64,000 bases of DNA. It comes from Longimicrobiaceae bacterium (GTDB taxonomy: Bacteria; Gemmatimonadota; Gemmatimonadetes; Longimicrobiales; Longimicrobiaceae). Of this stretch, positions 46,201 to 55,668 are shown piece after piece (the first letter of the stretch is position 1; every line of letters begins with the position of its first letter). The DNA is taken from NCBI GenBank assembly GCA_030447645.1, contig JAUJOM010000009.1, forward strand, positions 2,270-66,269. The letters run 5' to 3'. The translations under genes and the position numbers were made by a program. Below the pieces are notes generated by a model. That model was given only the letters and a program-made list of their open reading frames with translations. It did not search any database and was not told the origin of the DNA.

Positions 46201-48073
46201 CCTCGAACTGCGGCGCCCCCGCCGCCCCTCGCCGAAGGCGCCCTTCCAGCGCGAACCGCCCGGCCGCGGCCTCCGTCAGGTCCACATCAAAACGTAAGTC
46301 CTGCGTGGTGCCGTCCACCGCGAAGCGCCCGGATAGCGGTCCCTCCATCGGCGTCCCGCCGGTGACGAGCCGGTCGGGGCGGAAGCCGCGGAGGGTGCCT
46401 TCCACATCGAATCGGGGCACATCGCCGAGCGCAACGCGGCCCCGAGCCGCGAGGCCGCCAATGTCACCGGCGAGGTCCACGTCGAAGCGCACTGCTTGTG
46501 CGGTACCGGAAAGCGCAATGGGGCCGGTTACCCGCGCCTCACGAACGGGCAACGCGGGAAACAGCTCCGCCAGCGTCCCTAGAGCGAGCGGTTCGGCACG
46601 GGCGCGTAAGTCGAAGCGCAGCTCGGGATCCAGGGCTACCCGCCCGGTGGCGTTGGTCAGCCGAGAGGGAGGAGCATCGCCCACCACATAAGTGAGATCG
46701 CCATCCTCGATCCGCAGATTCCGCGCGGAGCCGAAGAGCGTAGCGCCCCCGGTTACCGTGCCCTGCAGCCGGTCGCGTTGCTCCGGGAAGAGTGAGGCGA
46801 GGGTCGCCAGGTTCAGCGGCTGCCCGGAAACGCGCAGACCCCGAAGCTGGATGCGATCCGCGCTGGTGCCATCCGCCAGCGCGAGCAGCCCGTCCGCGGC
46901 GATGGTGGAGGGAGGGCCACCCGCCCGCGGCGTTACGGTACCAACCAGGTCCAGCCGGAACGCGTCGCCCCCTGAAGAGGCCAGAGTGCCGCGCACCGGT
47001 CCCGTGAACGGGACTTCCTCCATCAGGCCTAGCCGCTCCAGATCAGCCAGGTTCAGCGGATCAAAGCTCAGGCGCGTGTCCCCGAACGTCATTGGGCCGC
47101 GCCCCCCGGTAATCACGGTCAACGCACCCGCCACACGCGACTCCAGCGCGGTTATCTGTGCGTCGCGAAGGATCCAGGCGGTGCGCCCACCGGAGCGCGC
47201 TTCAGCGCGGAGCGCGAAGGTTGCCCGCCCCTCCTCCGGGACCGGGACGCCAAGCGCGACCAGGTCGCGAAAGTCCAGGGGGGCGGCGCCGAAGGTGCCG
47301 ACAACCTGAGGAAAGTCCCCCGCGAAACGCACCGTACCCTCGCCCGTGAGCGCCGAACGATTAGTGCGGAATTCACGGATCGCGAACCGGATCGCGTCGC
47401 GTGGCGCGGATTCGATCGTCCCGCGGAGCTGTGCGATGCGCATGCCGAACTCGGGGACCACCGCGGCAAGGGAGCCCACGTCTACCCGCCACGCCCCACC
47501 GCCCGCTCGTACCATCGGCAGTCGTGCGGCCAATCCCTGGATCGTCCTGGACTGGCGCTCCCCGTCGCGGTACTGCACCAGCGTCACCCGGCTGTCCAGA
47601 ATGCGCACATCGCGGAGCACCACGCCCCGCCCTTCTCCACCCACCTCCACATCCTGCCCACCTGCCTGCACCCGTGCGACGCGCGCGAAGTTCCATTCGC
47701 CACGTGGGGATTGTACCAGGCGGAGACGGGCGCTGCGCAGCTCCACGTCGCGGAGCACGACGGGTCCGTCGCCGGTGAGGGAAGCAGGATCCACCGTGAG
47801 GCGTAGCTGCGGGGCCACTGCGATGGTGTCGCCCGCGGGATCCAGAAGTGCAACATCGCGGACGGTGGCGCGGAGCGGCTGACCCCTGCGGGGAACATCT
47901 TCCCACTCGAACACCCCCGCCGGGAGGTTGAGCTCGGTCTGGATGGTCCGCGCCGTAGCCAGCTCGCGCCCCCCCCGCAGCCAGATCCGCGCACCCACTG
48001 CGAGGAGCAGGAGCCCGGTGCAAAAGCCGAGCAGCAGTAGCCCCGCCCGGCGCCAGTGATGCGCGTCGGACAT
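43229..48073 (-). CDS. tamB: TamB-domain protein (translocation and assembly module / intermembrane transport)
   Basis: At 1,614 aa this is a typical AsmA-like giant. One N-terminal membrane anchor (GLLLLGFCTGLLLLAVGARIW) precedes a long run of beta-strand repeats that form a hydrophobic groove. The C-terminal TamB domain is recognisable from GNYQLHIGPLTREFDIVRGTVQFFG, NPTIQLTSNTRPPLPESELLNYLAFGR and the barrel-like end. TamB spans the periplasm with TamA and helps move phospholipids or assemble barrels. The ATG overlaps the tamA stop (TGATG). Unlike many neighbours, its 4.8 kb has no frame break. Confidence 0.94.
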   Translation of the reverse strand: MSDAHHWRRAGLLLLGFCTGLLLLAVGARIWLRGGRELATARTIQTELNLPAGVFEWEDVPRRGQPLRATVRDVALLDPAGDTIAVAPQLRLTVDPASLTGDGPVVLRDVELRSARLRLVQSPRGEWNFARVARVQAGGQDVEVGGEGRGVVLRDVRILDSRVTLVQYRDGERQSRTIQGLAARLPMVRAGGGAWRVDVGSLAAVVPEFGMRIAQLRGTIESAPRDAIRFAIREFRTNRSALTGEGTVRFAGDFPQVVGTFGAAPLDFRDLVALGVPVPEEGRATFALRAEARSGGRTAWILRDAQITALESRVAGALTVITGGRGPMTFGDTRLSFDPLNLADLERLGLMEEVPFTGPVRGTLASSGGDAFRLDLVGTVTPRAGGPPSTIAADGLLALADGTSADRIQLRGLRVSGQPLNLATLASLFPEQRDRLQGTVTGGATLFGSARNLRIEDGDLTYVVGDAPPSRLTNATGRVALDPELRFDLRARAEPLALGTLAELFPALPVREARVTGPIALSGTAQAVRFDVDLAGDIGGLAARGRVALGDVPRFDVEGTLRGFRPDRLVTGGTPMEGPLSGRFAVDGTTQDLRFDVDLTEAAAGRFALEGRLRRGAAGAPQFEVAGTVTNFRLGALIGRPGLFPSPMTGQVALTGGGQQAYRFNVDLRGAIGLLDLRGWYLPGTVPSYAFAGRVAGLDVRGLPGLANAPETNLTATVDVQGRGLTPETFAGRANIVAAPSVVGGVPLDAGLVRLAAEAGILRVDTLAIALGGTRINAAGQWGLTRPAPEPLRFSGYSPDLRTLAVLLPPPGRFEPQLGGAAALSGTVGGTLTNPVIAATLRGRALRYQAFRADTLAIDLRARRESAGWAGNVTALGDRVVLPGGRSFDAFRLESAFTPQSASIGLFAGRDPETAVSVSAVLDLQAGGFRGVRGAEIETLALRLGPDTWQLAGPTRVRWGGATDIQVERLVLRRTGNAPGLIEVDGRLATTGPLNLRLRVGGVDLAEVRRLVPTLPEMRGTVALEAALSGTAAVPLLSVDATLDSLRYGGAEAERVSFRARYADRRATVDGLVRVLGSDIARFGGTVPMELTLAGTAPGIRLLDNQPLNARIEADSLPLGLLAAAIPGVTDGEGIAAARITVTGTPARPLVAGGVGLTRGALTIEALGTRYQDIEARLALDGRRVRIDSLFVRNEGTAQITGSVLLEELTRPRLDLVATFNRFQAIEREDVAALELTGRVALRGRLPEPSLTGRITLEDGSIAIPELSRRRPIDIATADIGDLGADTIPTGPPRPAVAAFAGLRVENLEVAIGDNVWLRSPDANIQLGGEVSVSRAGAENRVNGRLEAVRGNYQLHIGPLTREFDIVRGTVQFFGTGELNPALNILARNEVRTFERGQTGILEILVQVAGTMQNPTIQLTSNTRPPLPESELLNYLAFGRSSTELGGATGSLAQELITQELLGGLILQPLEQGLLRTGWVDYVRIRAGTSDFLGGGGALLGSTAIEAGRQIARNLYVTATVFEVGGVFGGAATPQLGLGLDYQITRESSFRAALEPVRRDRLFQLGTVQDNVRYQFSTDFRRRWEYGLPADPKPIRLPSRPAPAPRPDTTRRTP

Positions 48074-50231
48074 CAGAACGCTTGCCCCACCGCGATGTGG
48101 AGCCGAATGCGGTTCAAGAAGGTTGGAGCAGGCGGCTCGTAGCTTTCCGATACCGGAAGCAGCTCCCCCGTCGTGCCTTCGGCAAGATACAGGCGCCCGG
48201 GAAGCGGCACATAGGGATTGTACGCGGCATCAACCCGGATCGGCCCAACGGGTGTCGCGATCCGCACTCCGGCCCCCGGTGTAATCTTCAGCCCGGAAGA
48301 CTCCAAATCGGAGCCACGCGCCCACACCTGACCGGCGTCCACAAAGGTCGCGAACCGCAGGTTCTGGCGCAGAATCGGCGAAGGCAGTCGCAGTTCCACC
48401 GAGCCCACCAGCATCTGCGTGCCCCCGGTTGCCGCACTGATAACAGGTGTCCCGGTCGTGTCGGGGAGGCCGTTCCTGAGCGTCACTTCCTGCACATAGA
48501 CACGAGGTCCAAGCTCGTTGCGGCGGAAGCCCCGTACACTGTTCGGCCCACCGGCGTAAAAACGGCGGTCGGGCGGGATGAATTCGTCTTCTCCGAGTGA
48601 GCCCTGCAGAAAGCTGCCCACGAGCAAACGGCCGGCGAGCACAAAGCCAGGGCGCAGCAATCGGTAGGCCGCGCCGTCCGCCAGGAAGCGGAGGTACTGG
48701 TCGTCGGAAAGGAAGAGGGGCGAAGCCCAGTCGACGGCACCCCGTACCTGATGACCACCGGTGGGGTTCGGGTCACCGACGCTCCGGTCCTGGATCGCCG
48801 TCACACCGATGGAGTTCGACCAGCGGCGCTGTTGCAGGACTTCGATGGCCGCCGGGTCGCACGTTTCGAAGCCGGTGTGCAGAATACCACGGGGTCGGCC
48901 AGTGTAAGGCCGTTCTCCACATTGGTGGTGACGGTCATGAGCGTTTGGGGAGCCACCTCCCGAGTCAGCGCGAACTGCCCACCTTCGCCGCGCCTCATGT
49001 ACGCGTCCATCTCGGAAACTTGCTCCGCAAAGACACGGGCGCTGAACAGGTTACGACTTCCGAAGAGGCGTGGCTGCTGAAAGTCAGCCGCGAACCGGTA
49101 GTCCACAATGTTGCTCAGCGTGTCTCGCCGAGCGCCGCCACACAAGAAGCTCTGCTCCAAGTTCAGATCGAGCGGCGCGCGGGCCCCCAGCTTGGAAACA
49201 GTGCCCGATACCTCGAAGCGCCGGGCACCACCAAAGAAGTTGCGATCCGTCCAGCTGGCCCTGCCCCGGAAGCAATCCACAGTACCGAATCCGGCCGACG
49301 TGTCCACCAGATACCGTGGGGCTTCCACAATGTGCACCAGCACCGTGGCGCTCGCACTATCGGGATTCAACTGGAGGGTGTCCGGTGCGATTCCCACCGT
49401 GGCGAAGTTCACCAGCCCGAGCTCGAACAGGTTGCGCTGGCTCCGATTCAACTCCGTGTTCCGCAGGACGTCACCCTCCCGGATGGAAAGCTGCCGGCGC
49501 GCATACCGCTCCCCCAGCCGCTCACCCCCGTAAAAAAGTATGCTGTCGATCCGCACCAGCGGTCCCGGCACGGCAACGTACTCGGCGGTCGCCACGTTGG
49601 CGATGGTGTCCAGGGAGTAGTTGCGAAGCACCTGCGCATAGGCATAGCCCCGACGCAGCAACTCCGCCCGGATGGTGTCGGACGAGGCAAGGAATCCTGT
49701 GCGCCGGAAGGGCCCGCCTTCCTGGATGGGCAGCCTGCGTCGGAGCTCCTCCAGCGGGATGATGTCCCGCGTCCCTTCAACGCCCAGGTGATCGAGCGTG
49801 ACCCTTTTTCCTGGCTCGATCAGGAAGCGAACTGAAACCCGCTCCCGTGGCATGGGGTCGACGTTCAGGACCACGCGGGTGCCGTAGTAGCCGTGGTCGC
49901 GGTGATGCAGCCGGATACGGGTGACGTCCTCCGCCAGCTCGTTCAGGTCCAGCTGGTAGGTCTCCCTGCCCAGGCCCCCAATGCAGAACGGCAGAAAGCC
50001 CGCAAGGCGGCAGCGGGAAGCCTGAGTCACGATCACGGCTTCCAGCGAGTCTCGCGGGAGCACGATCTCGCCATCCAGCTCGACCCGCCCCACTTCACGT
50101 CCCGCATACTCGGTGAAACGAGGGAGCGGACCCGCGTTCGCCGCGGGACGGGTAGCACACCCGGCGAGCGTGGACGCAAGGAATAGGAAAAAGATCCCGA
50201 GAGTGCGCCGGGACGCGGTCAGCTGATGCAT
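48073..50231 (-). CDS. tamA: TamA/BamA-family (Omp85) outer-membrane protein with lipobox; one frame break in the sequence
   Basis: An Omp85 protein of about 719 aa. POTRA-like repeats fill residues about 40-270 (LHHRDHGYYGTRVVLNVDP, LGVEGTRDIIPLEELRRRL, RRGYAYAQVLRNY). The barrel has the L6 hallmark region (RRFYAGGPNSVRGFRRNELGP) and ends in Phe. The frame breaks at the GG at 48874-48875. One added base joins the halves through TPGFETCDPAAIEVLQQ. The N-terminus carries a good lipobox (LASTLAGC, C25), which is unusual for Omp85. Its stop overlaps tamB. I call it TamA from the tamB link; a second BamA may lie elsewhere. Confidence 0.9.
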
Positions 50232-50277
50232 ATACGGGCGGATACCCCCAGCGCGTTACGAAAGTTGCTTTGTTTGT

Positions 50278-51522
50278 TTATCCCATCTTGAGCAGAGCCG
50301 CGAGTGCCTCGGGCGACAGGTCCGCCCCGGCACGTCCGCCCATCCGGCGGCCACGCATGGCACGGGTCGCCTTCTTGTCCGGAGCCGAAGCGGCGATCTC
50401 AGCGACAGCCTCACCATACCCCGGCAAAATCACCCTTGGGATGACATAGCCGAGCAGATGTTCGGCCGCGACCACGTCGCCGATCTCCCCCCCCGACATC
50501 AGGGTGATGGCTTCGCCGGTCTCCCCCGCCCGCGCGGTTCTGCCCACCCGGTGGACATAGCCTTCGGGGTCCTTGGGGGCGTCGTAGTTGATGACGTGGG
50601 AAATCCCGACTACGTCGATCCCGCGCTGCGCCACGTCGGTGGCGACCAGCACCTGTACCTTACCCTCGCGAAATGCGTCCAGCGCATTGCCACGCTGCTG
50701 CATGTTACGGTCGCTGTGCAGAATCTCGACCCCGAATCCCGCCCGCTGCAGGTGGCTCGCCACCCGGTCCGCACCGAACTTGGTCCGGGTGAACACCAGC
50801 GCCGAGTCCACCTCGGGCCTCTGGAGCAGCTTCACCAGCAACTCGGCCTTTTTGGACTGTTCTACCGGGTATACATACTGGTTCAACACGCCCGCATCCG
50901 TCGCGTGCGGAGCCGCCTCCACGCTGACCGGATCACGCAAGATTTCGTAGGCCAGCGACTTCACTGTGTTGGGCATGGTCGCCGAAAAAAAGAGCGTTTG
51001 CCGCTGCTTCGGCGCCCGTCGAAGGATCTGGTCGATCTGCGGGCGGAATCCCATGTCGAGCATCCGGTCTGCCTCGTCCAGCACCAAAACCTCGAGCCGC
51101 GACAGGTCCACGTTCCCCCGCTCCAGGTGGTCGATCAACCGGCCGGGCGTGGCGACGATGATGTCGAACCCCGCCCGAACATCGCGCAGCTCCTTTTCCA
51201 GCGGGACACCGCCATACAGCACACCCACCCACAGGTCGAGGTATTTGGCGTACGCCCGAGCTGCTTCCGCCACCTGAATGGCCAGCTCACGGGTGGGGCA
51301 CAACACCAGGCTCCGCAAGCCCTCGCCGCCGCGCAGCCGGTGCAGCGTTGGCAGAATGAACCCCGCTGTTTTCCCCGTACCCGTGGGCGCCCGGGCCAGG
51401 ATGTCACGCTGCACCAGGGCAACCGGAATCGCCTGCTGCTGAATCGGCGTGGGCACGTCGTATCCCAATTCAGACACAGCTCGCACCAGCTCCGGCGCGA
51501 GCCCCAACTCTTCGAAACGCAT
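50278..51522 (-). CDS. DEAD-box RNA helicase (RhlE-like)
   Basis: A 414-aa ATP-dependent RNA helicase. The Q motif (FEELGLAPELVRAVSELGYDVPTPIQQQAI) is followed by APTGTGKT (K51), the DEAD box in VLDEADRMLDMGF, SAT in FFSATMP, and the late HRVGRTARAGETG. The C-terminal extension is short and basic (GRRMGGRAG). The ATG at 51522 starts the canonical MRFEELGL; a longer frame has no support. It would aid ribosome assembly or RNA decay. It is divergent from sucA and lies 46 bp upstream of tamA on the same strand. Confidence 0.95.
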   Translation of the reverse strand: MRFEELGLAPELVRAVSELGYDVPTPIQQQAIPVALVQRDILARAPTGTGKTAGFILPTLHRLRGGEGLRSLVLCPTRELAIQVAEAARAYAKYLDLWVGVLYGGVPLEKELRDVRAGFDIIVATPGRLIDHLERGNVDLSRLEVLVLDEADRMLDMGFRPQIDQILRRAPKQRQTLFFSATMPNTVKSLAYEILRDPVSVEAAPHATDAGVLNQYVYPVEQSKKAELLVKLLQRPEVDSALVFTRTKFGADRVASHLQRAGFGVEILHSDRNMQQRGNALDAFREGKVQVLVATDVAQRGIDVVGISHVINYDAPKDPEGYVHRVGRTARAGETGEAITLMSGGEIGDVVAAEHLLGYVIPRVILPGYGEAVAEIAASAPDKKATRAMRGRRMGGRAGADLSPEALAALLKMG

Positions 51523-51682
51523 CTGTCTTTCTGTTAAGATAGTGTTTCCCCAAAAGATAGCGTTGGGTGTACGGATTCTGCTACCCCATAGATGATCGCG
51601 TGTGCACCCTCCCGGTGGCGGCACGCCGTTCGCGGGGTTACAATATGCCGTCTGTGCAGCACGCTCGCACATCATCAACGCA

Positions 51683-54394
51683 ATGGCTGACCTTCGACAG
51701 TTCCACGGCCCCAATGCGGGCTACGTCCTCGACCTCTTTGAGCGCTACACGCGCGATCCACAGTCGGTGGACGAGAAATGGCGTGCGTACTTCACCGAGT
51801 TCACGCCGCCCGAACCTTCGGCCCCCATCGCCGCTGGGGTCGATGTGGAGCAGGCGCTCGCGACGCGCTCCCTGGCTGAAGCCATCCGCACCCGGGGACA
51901 CACCGCCGCGCGCGTGAACCCACTCGGCCCGCCGCCGAGCCCGGACCCGATGCTGCGGCCGGAAAGCCACAGGGCGACGGAAACCGAGGAGACACGGCGC
52001 CTGCGGGAGGTGTACTGCGGGACCACCGGCTATGAGTTCGAGCACATCTTTTCGGCCGAAGAGCGAGCCTGGCTCCGCGACGCGGTGGAGTCCCGCCGGT
52101 TCGCCGCTCCGTTGAGTGCCGAACGCAAGCGGGCCCTGCTCGCGCGCCTTGCGGAGGTCGAAGGCTTCGAAAAGTTCCTGCACAAGGCCTTCTTCGGTCA
52201 AAAGCGCTTCAGCATCGAAGGCACGGACACGCTGGTGCCGATGCTGGACGAAGCGGTCCGGGAGAGCGGCGCGGCCGAGGTGGTGATCGGCATGGCCCAC
52301 CGGGGCCGGCTGAACGTGCTGACCCATGTGCTCGGCAAGCCGTACACCACCATGATCGGAGGCTTCCAGGGCACGGCGAAACTCGACCCGGTGCCCGCAA
52401 ACCCCGAGGCTCTGGGCCCCTCGGGGGATGTAAAGTACCACATGGGATGGCGCCGAAGCGAAGATGGGGTGACCGTCACGCTGGCACCCAACCCGAGTCA
52501 CCTGGAGTTCGTGAACCCGGTGGTGATCGGCATGACCAGGGCAGCGCAGGACGACACCAGCCGTCCCGGCGCGCCAGCGCTCGATCCCGCACGCGCGCTA
52601 CCCGTGCTGGTACACGGTGACGCCGCGTTTCCGGGCCAGGGCGTGGTGCCCGAAACGTTCAACCTGTCGCGCGTGCCGGGCTACCAGGTGGGTGGCACGC
52701 TGCACATCATCGCCAACAACCAGATCGGCTTTACCACCGACCCGGAGGAGTCGCGCTCCACCCGGTATTCCTCCGACCTGGCCAAGGGCTTCGAGGTCCC
52801 GGTGGTACACGTCAACGCCGACGATCCCCATGCCTGCCTCGCAGCGGTGCGGCTGGCGTGTGCGTACCGGTCGGAGTTCGGCAAGGACTTTTTGATCGAC
52901 CTGGTCGGCTATCGCCGGTGGGGACACAATGAGGGGGACGTACCCGGCTTTACGCAGCCGCGCCTGTACGAGGCCATCGGCGCGCACCCGACGGCGCGCG
53001 AGCAGTGGGCACGCACCCTCGCGGAGCAGGGCGTGGTGGAGCGTGAGGAGGCTGAAGCCATGCTCCGGACAGTGTACGACCGCATGTCCGAGGCCCAGGC
53101 TGGACTGGCTGCGGGAGTCGCCACTCAACCGCCGTCTCCAAACGGCGCACGCCCTGATGCGTCCCCTGAAACCGGCGTGGAGGCGGACACGCTCACCCGG
53201 ATCAACGAGGTGTTGCTGCAGCGGCCAGAAGGGTGGACTCCCAACGCGCAGCTGGAAAAGCTGCTACAGCGGCGGCGCGAAGCTTTGCAAGAAAGCAAGA
53301 TCGATTGGGGTCATGCCGAAACACTGGCCTTTGCTTCGCTGCTCTACGACGGCGTCCCGGTGCGACTCACCGGGCAGGATGCGGAGCGGGGTACCTTCAG
53401 CCACCGCCACCTGGTGCTGCACGACCCCACCACGGGAGCGAACTTCAACCCGCTGCAGGCGCTGACGGACACCCGGGCTTCATTCGAGGTGCACAACTCC
53501 ACCCTGTCGGAGATGGCCGTGGTCGGGTTCGAGTACGGCTACTCGGTAGGCGATCCGAACGTGCTCGTCCTGTGGGAAGCCCAGTTCGGCGACTTCGTGA
53601 ACGGTGCGCAGGTGATGATCGACCAGTTCCTCAGCGCCGGTGACCAAAAGTGGGGACAGCGCGCCGGGCTCGTGATGCTGCTGCCGCACGGTTTCGAGGG
53701 CCAGGGACCGGAACACTCCAGCGCCCGGCTGGAGCGCTTCCTCCAGCTAGCTGCGGAAGACAACTGGCGGGTGGTCAACTGCACCACCTCGGCACAGTAC
53801 TTTCACCTGCTTCGCCGGCAGGCGGCGCTGCTCCAAACTGATCCGCGCCCGCTGATCGTGATGAGCCCCAAGAGCCTGCTCCGCCACCCGATGGCGGCAT
53901 CCAGTCTGGAGCAGCTCGCTGGTGGGCGCTTCCAGCCTATGCTCAGAGACGAGACCACTTCCGAGCGTGCCGGCGAGATTACCCGGCTCCTCTTGTGCAG
54001 CGGCAAGGTGTACGTGGACCTGGCGGTGGCGGACGCCCGGGCGGAAGCAGCCAATATCGCGCTGGTGCGCGTCGAAGAACTGTATCCCTTCCCCGTGGAC
54101 GCACTCCGCGGAATCGTCGACGGCTTCCCCGCGCTGAAAGAGATCGTGTGGGTGCAGGAGGAGCCGCGGAACATGGGCGCGTGGAGCTTTGTCGATCCGC
54201 ACCTCCGCAGCCTCGCCGGCGAGCGCCTGGAGGTCGGGTACGCCGGCCGGCCCGAGCGGGCAAGCCCCGCGGTGGGGAGCGCGGAGCGGCACAAGCTGGA
54301 GCAGGAGCGCATCGTTGCCCAGGCGTGGGGATCCGCTCCCCAGCCTCCCGAGGCCGGGGGATCGGCTCGACGTCGCAGGTTGCAGCCCGCATAA
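51683..54394 (+). CDS. sucA: 2-oxoglutarate dehydrogenase E1 component
   Basis: E1 decarboxylates 2-oxoglutarate with thiamine diphosphate and hands succinyl to E2. The 903-aa protein has the E2-binding N-terminus ([22 protein letters not shown]), [63 protein letters not shown] and [22 protein letters not shown] chose the ATG at 51683 to match the family start. There is no Shine-Dalgarno sequence, and a TACAAT at 51639-51644 may be its -10 without a clear -35. The 160-bp gap to the helicase holds nothing else I can name. It is followed by sucB and lpd. Confidence 0.97.
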   Translation: MADLRQFHGPNAGYVLDLFERYTRDPQSVDEKWRAYFTEFTPPEPSAPIAAGVDVEQALATRSLAEAIRTRGHTAARVNPLGPPPSPDPMLRPESHRATETEETRRLREVYCGTTGYEFEHIFSAEERAWLRDAVESRRFAAPLSAERKRALLARLAEVEGFEKFLHKAFFGQKRFSIEGTDTLVPMLDEAVRESGAAEVVIGMAHRGRLNVLTHVLGKPYTTMIGGFQGTAKLDPVPANPEALGPSGDVKYHMGWRRSEDGVTVTLAPNPSHLEFVNPVVIGMTRAAQDDTSRPGAPALDPARALPVLVHGDAAFPGQGVVPETFNLSRVPGYQVGGTLHIIANNQIGFTTDPEESRSTRYSSDLAKGFEVPVVHVNADDPHACLAAVRLACAYRSEFGKDFLIDLVGYRRWGHNEGDVPGFTQPRLYEAIGAHPTAREQWARTLAEQGVVEREEAEAMLRTVYDRMSEAQAGLAAGVATQPPSPNGARPDASPETGVEADTLTRINEVLLQRPEGWTPNAQLEKLLQRRREALQESKIDWGHAETLAFASLLYDGVPVRLTGQDAERGTFSHRHLVLHDPTTGANFNPLQALTDTRASFEVHNSTLSEMAVVGFEYGYSVGDPNVLVLWEAQFGDFVNGAQVMIDQFLSAGDQKWGQRAGLVMLLPHGFEGQGPEHSSARLERFLQLAAEDNWRVVNCTTSAQYFHLLRRQAALLQTDPRPLIVMSPKSLLRHPMAASSLEQLAGGRFQPMLRDETTSERAGEITRLLLCSGKVYVDLAVADARAEAANIALVRVEELYPFPVDALRGIVDGFPALKEIVWVQEEPRNMGAWSFVDPHLRSLAGERLEVGYAGRPERASPAVGSAERHKLEQERIVAQAWGSAPQPPEAGGSARRRRLQPA

Positions 54395-54423
54395 CCCATC
54401 CACCATCGAGGAGCCGAACTTTC

Positions 54424-55662
54424 ATGCCGGTTGAGATCCGAGTACCTCCGCTAGGTGAATCCGTTGTCGAGGCCACCGTGGGCCGCTGGACCAAGCGCCC
54501 CGGTGAGTCCGTAGCCAAGGACGACGTACTCGTCGAGCTTGAAACCGACAAGATCACGGTGGAAGTCGCGGCCCCGGCCGCGGGCACGCTCGGCGACATC
54601 GCCAAGAACGAGGGCGACACCGTGGGGCTGAACGAGCTCCTCGGATCCATCCAGGAGGGCGTACCGGCACCCGTCGCAGCGCCGGCCAGTGCCGCTGCTC
54701 CCGCCGCCGCTGAGTCCGCGAGCGATTCCGGGAACGGGCAGAGCGCGCCGCCTGCCACGTCTCCCTCCGTCCGGCGCATCGCGGCGGAGCAGAACGTGGA
54801 CGTCGGTCAGGTTGCGGGCACGGGACCCCGCGGGCGGATTACCAAGGACGACATGCTCCGCCACGGGGAGGGCGGTGCCCAGCCCCCGGTAGCTCAGCCC
54901 GCCCCGCAGGCACCGGCTCCTGCTGCTGCGCCAGCCAGCCCTGCTGCCACGCCCTCGCGAGACGGCCGCGAAATTCGCGAGCGCATGTCCCGCCGGCGCC
55001 AAACCATCGCCCGGCGCCTGGTGGAAGCCCAGCAGACCACCGCATCGCTTACCACGTTCAACGAGGTGGACCTGTCGGCGGTGATGGAGCTGCGCAAGCG
55101 GCGGCAGGATGCATTCGTGGAGCGCCATGGGGTGAAGCTCGGCTTCATGTCCTTCTTCACCAGGGCGGTGATCGCGGGGCTCAAGGCGTTCCCGCACCTG
55201 AATGCCGAGATCCAGGGTGAGGAGTTCGTCCTGAAGCAGTTTTATGACATCGGCATTGCTGTTGGTGCGGAGGAGGGGCTGGTGGTGCCCGTGGTGCGCG
55301 ACGCGGACGGCAAGAGCTTCGCGGAAATCGAGCGCACCATCGGTGAACTGGGGAAGAAGGCCAGAGATGGCAAGCTGTCGCTGGAGGATCTCCAGGGTGG
55401 CACCTTCACCATCACCAACGGAGGCATCTTCGGCTCCATGCTTTCCACGCCGATCCTGAACCCGCCGCAGGTGGGCATCCTCGGGATGCACAACATCGTG
55501 CAGCGCCCCATGGTGGTGGAGGGCGAGATCCGGATCCGGCCGATGATGTACGTTGCCCTGACCTACGACCATCGCATCGTGGATGGCCGCGAGGCGGTGC
55601 AGTTCCTGGTACGCGTCAAGCAGGTGCTGGAAGACCCCGAAGCGATGCTGCTGGAGGGGTAA
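54424..55662 (+). CDS. sucB: Dihydrolipoyl succinyltransferase, E2 of 2-oxoglutarate dehydrogenase
   Basis: E2 is the core of the complex and moves succinyl to CoA. The 412-aa protein has one lipoyl domain with lipoyl-Lys K43 ([11 protein letters not shown]), an Ala/Pro linker, an E3-binding domain ([22 protein letters not shown]) and a second linker. The catalytic domain has [25 protein letters not shown] and the active site [15 protein letters not shown] (H383, D387). The single-lipoyl layout and the sucA neighbour fit SucB rather than AceF. The start at 54424 lies 29 bp after sucA. Confidence 0.97.
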   Translation: MPVEIRVPPLGESVVEATVGRWTKRPGESVAKDDVLVELETDKITVEVAAPAAGTLGDIAKNEGDTVGLNELLGSIQEGVPAPVAAPASAAAPAAAESASDSGNGQSAPPATSPSVRRIAAEQNVDVGQVAGTGPRGRITKDDMLRHGEGGAQPPVAQPAPQAPAPAAAPASPAATPSRDGREIRERMSRRRQTIARRLVEAQQTTASLTTFNEVDLSAVMELRKRRQDAFVERHGVKLGFMSFFTRAVIAGLKAFPHLNAEIQGEEFVLKQFYDIGIAVGAEEGLVVPVVRDADGKSFAEIERTIGELGKKARDGKLSLEDLQGGTFTITNGGIFGSMLSTPILNPPQVGILGMHNIVQRPMVVEGEIRIRPMMYVALTYDHRIVDGREAVQFLVRVKQVLEDPEAMLLEG

Positions 55663-55668
55663 GGGCGA

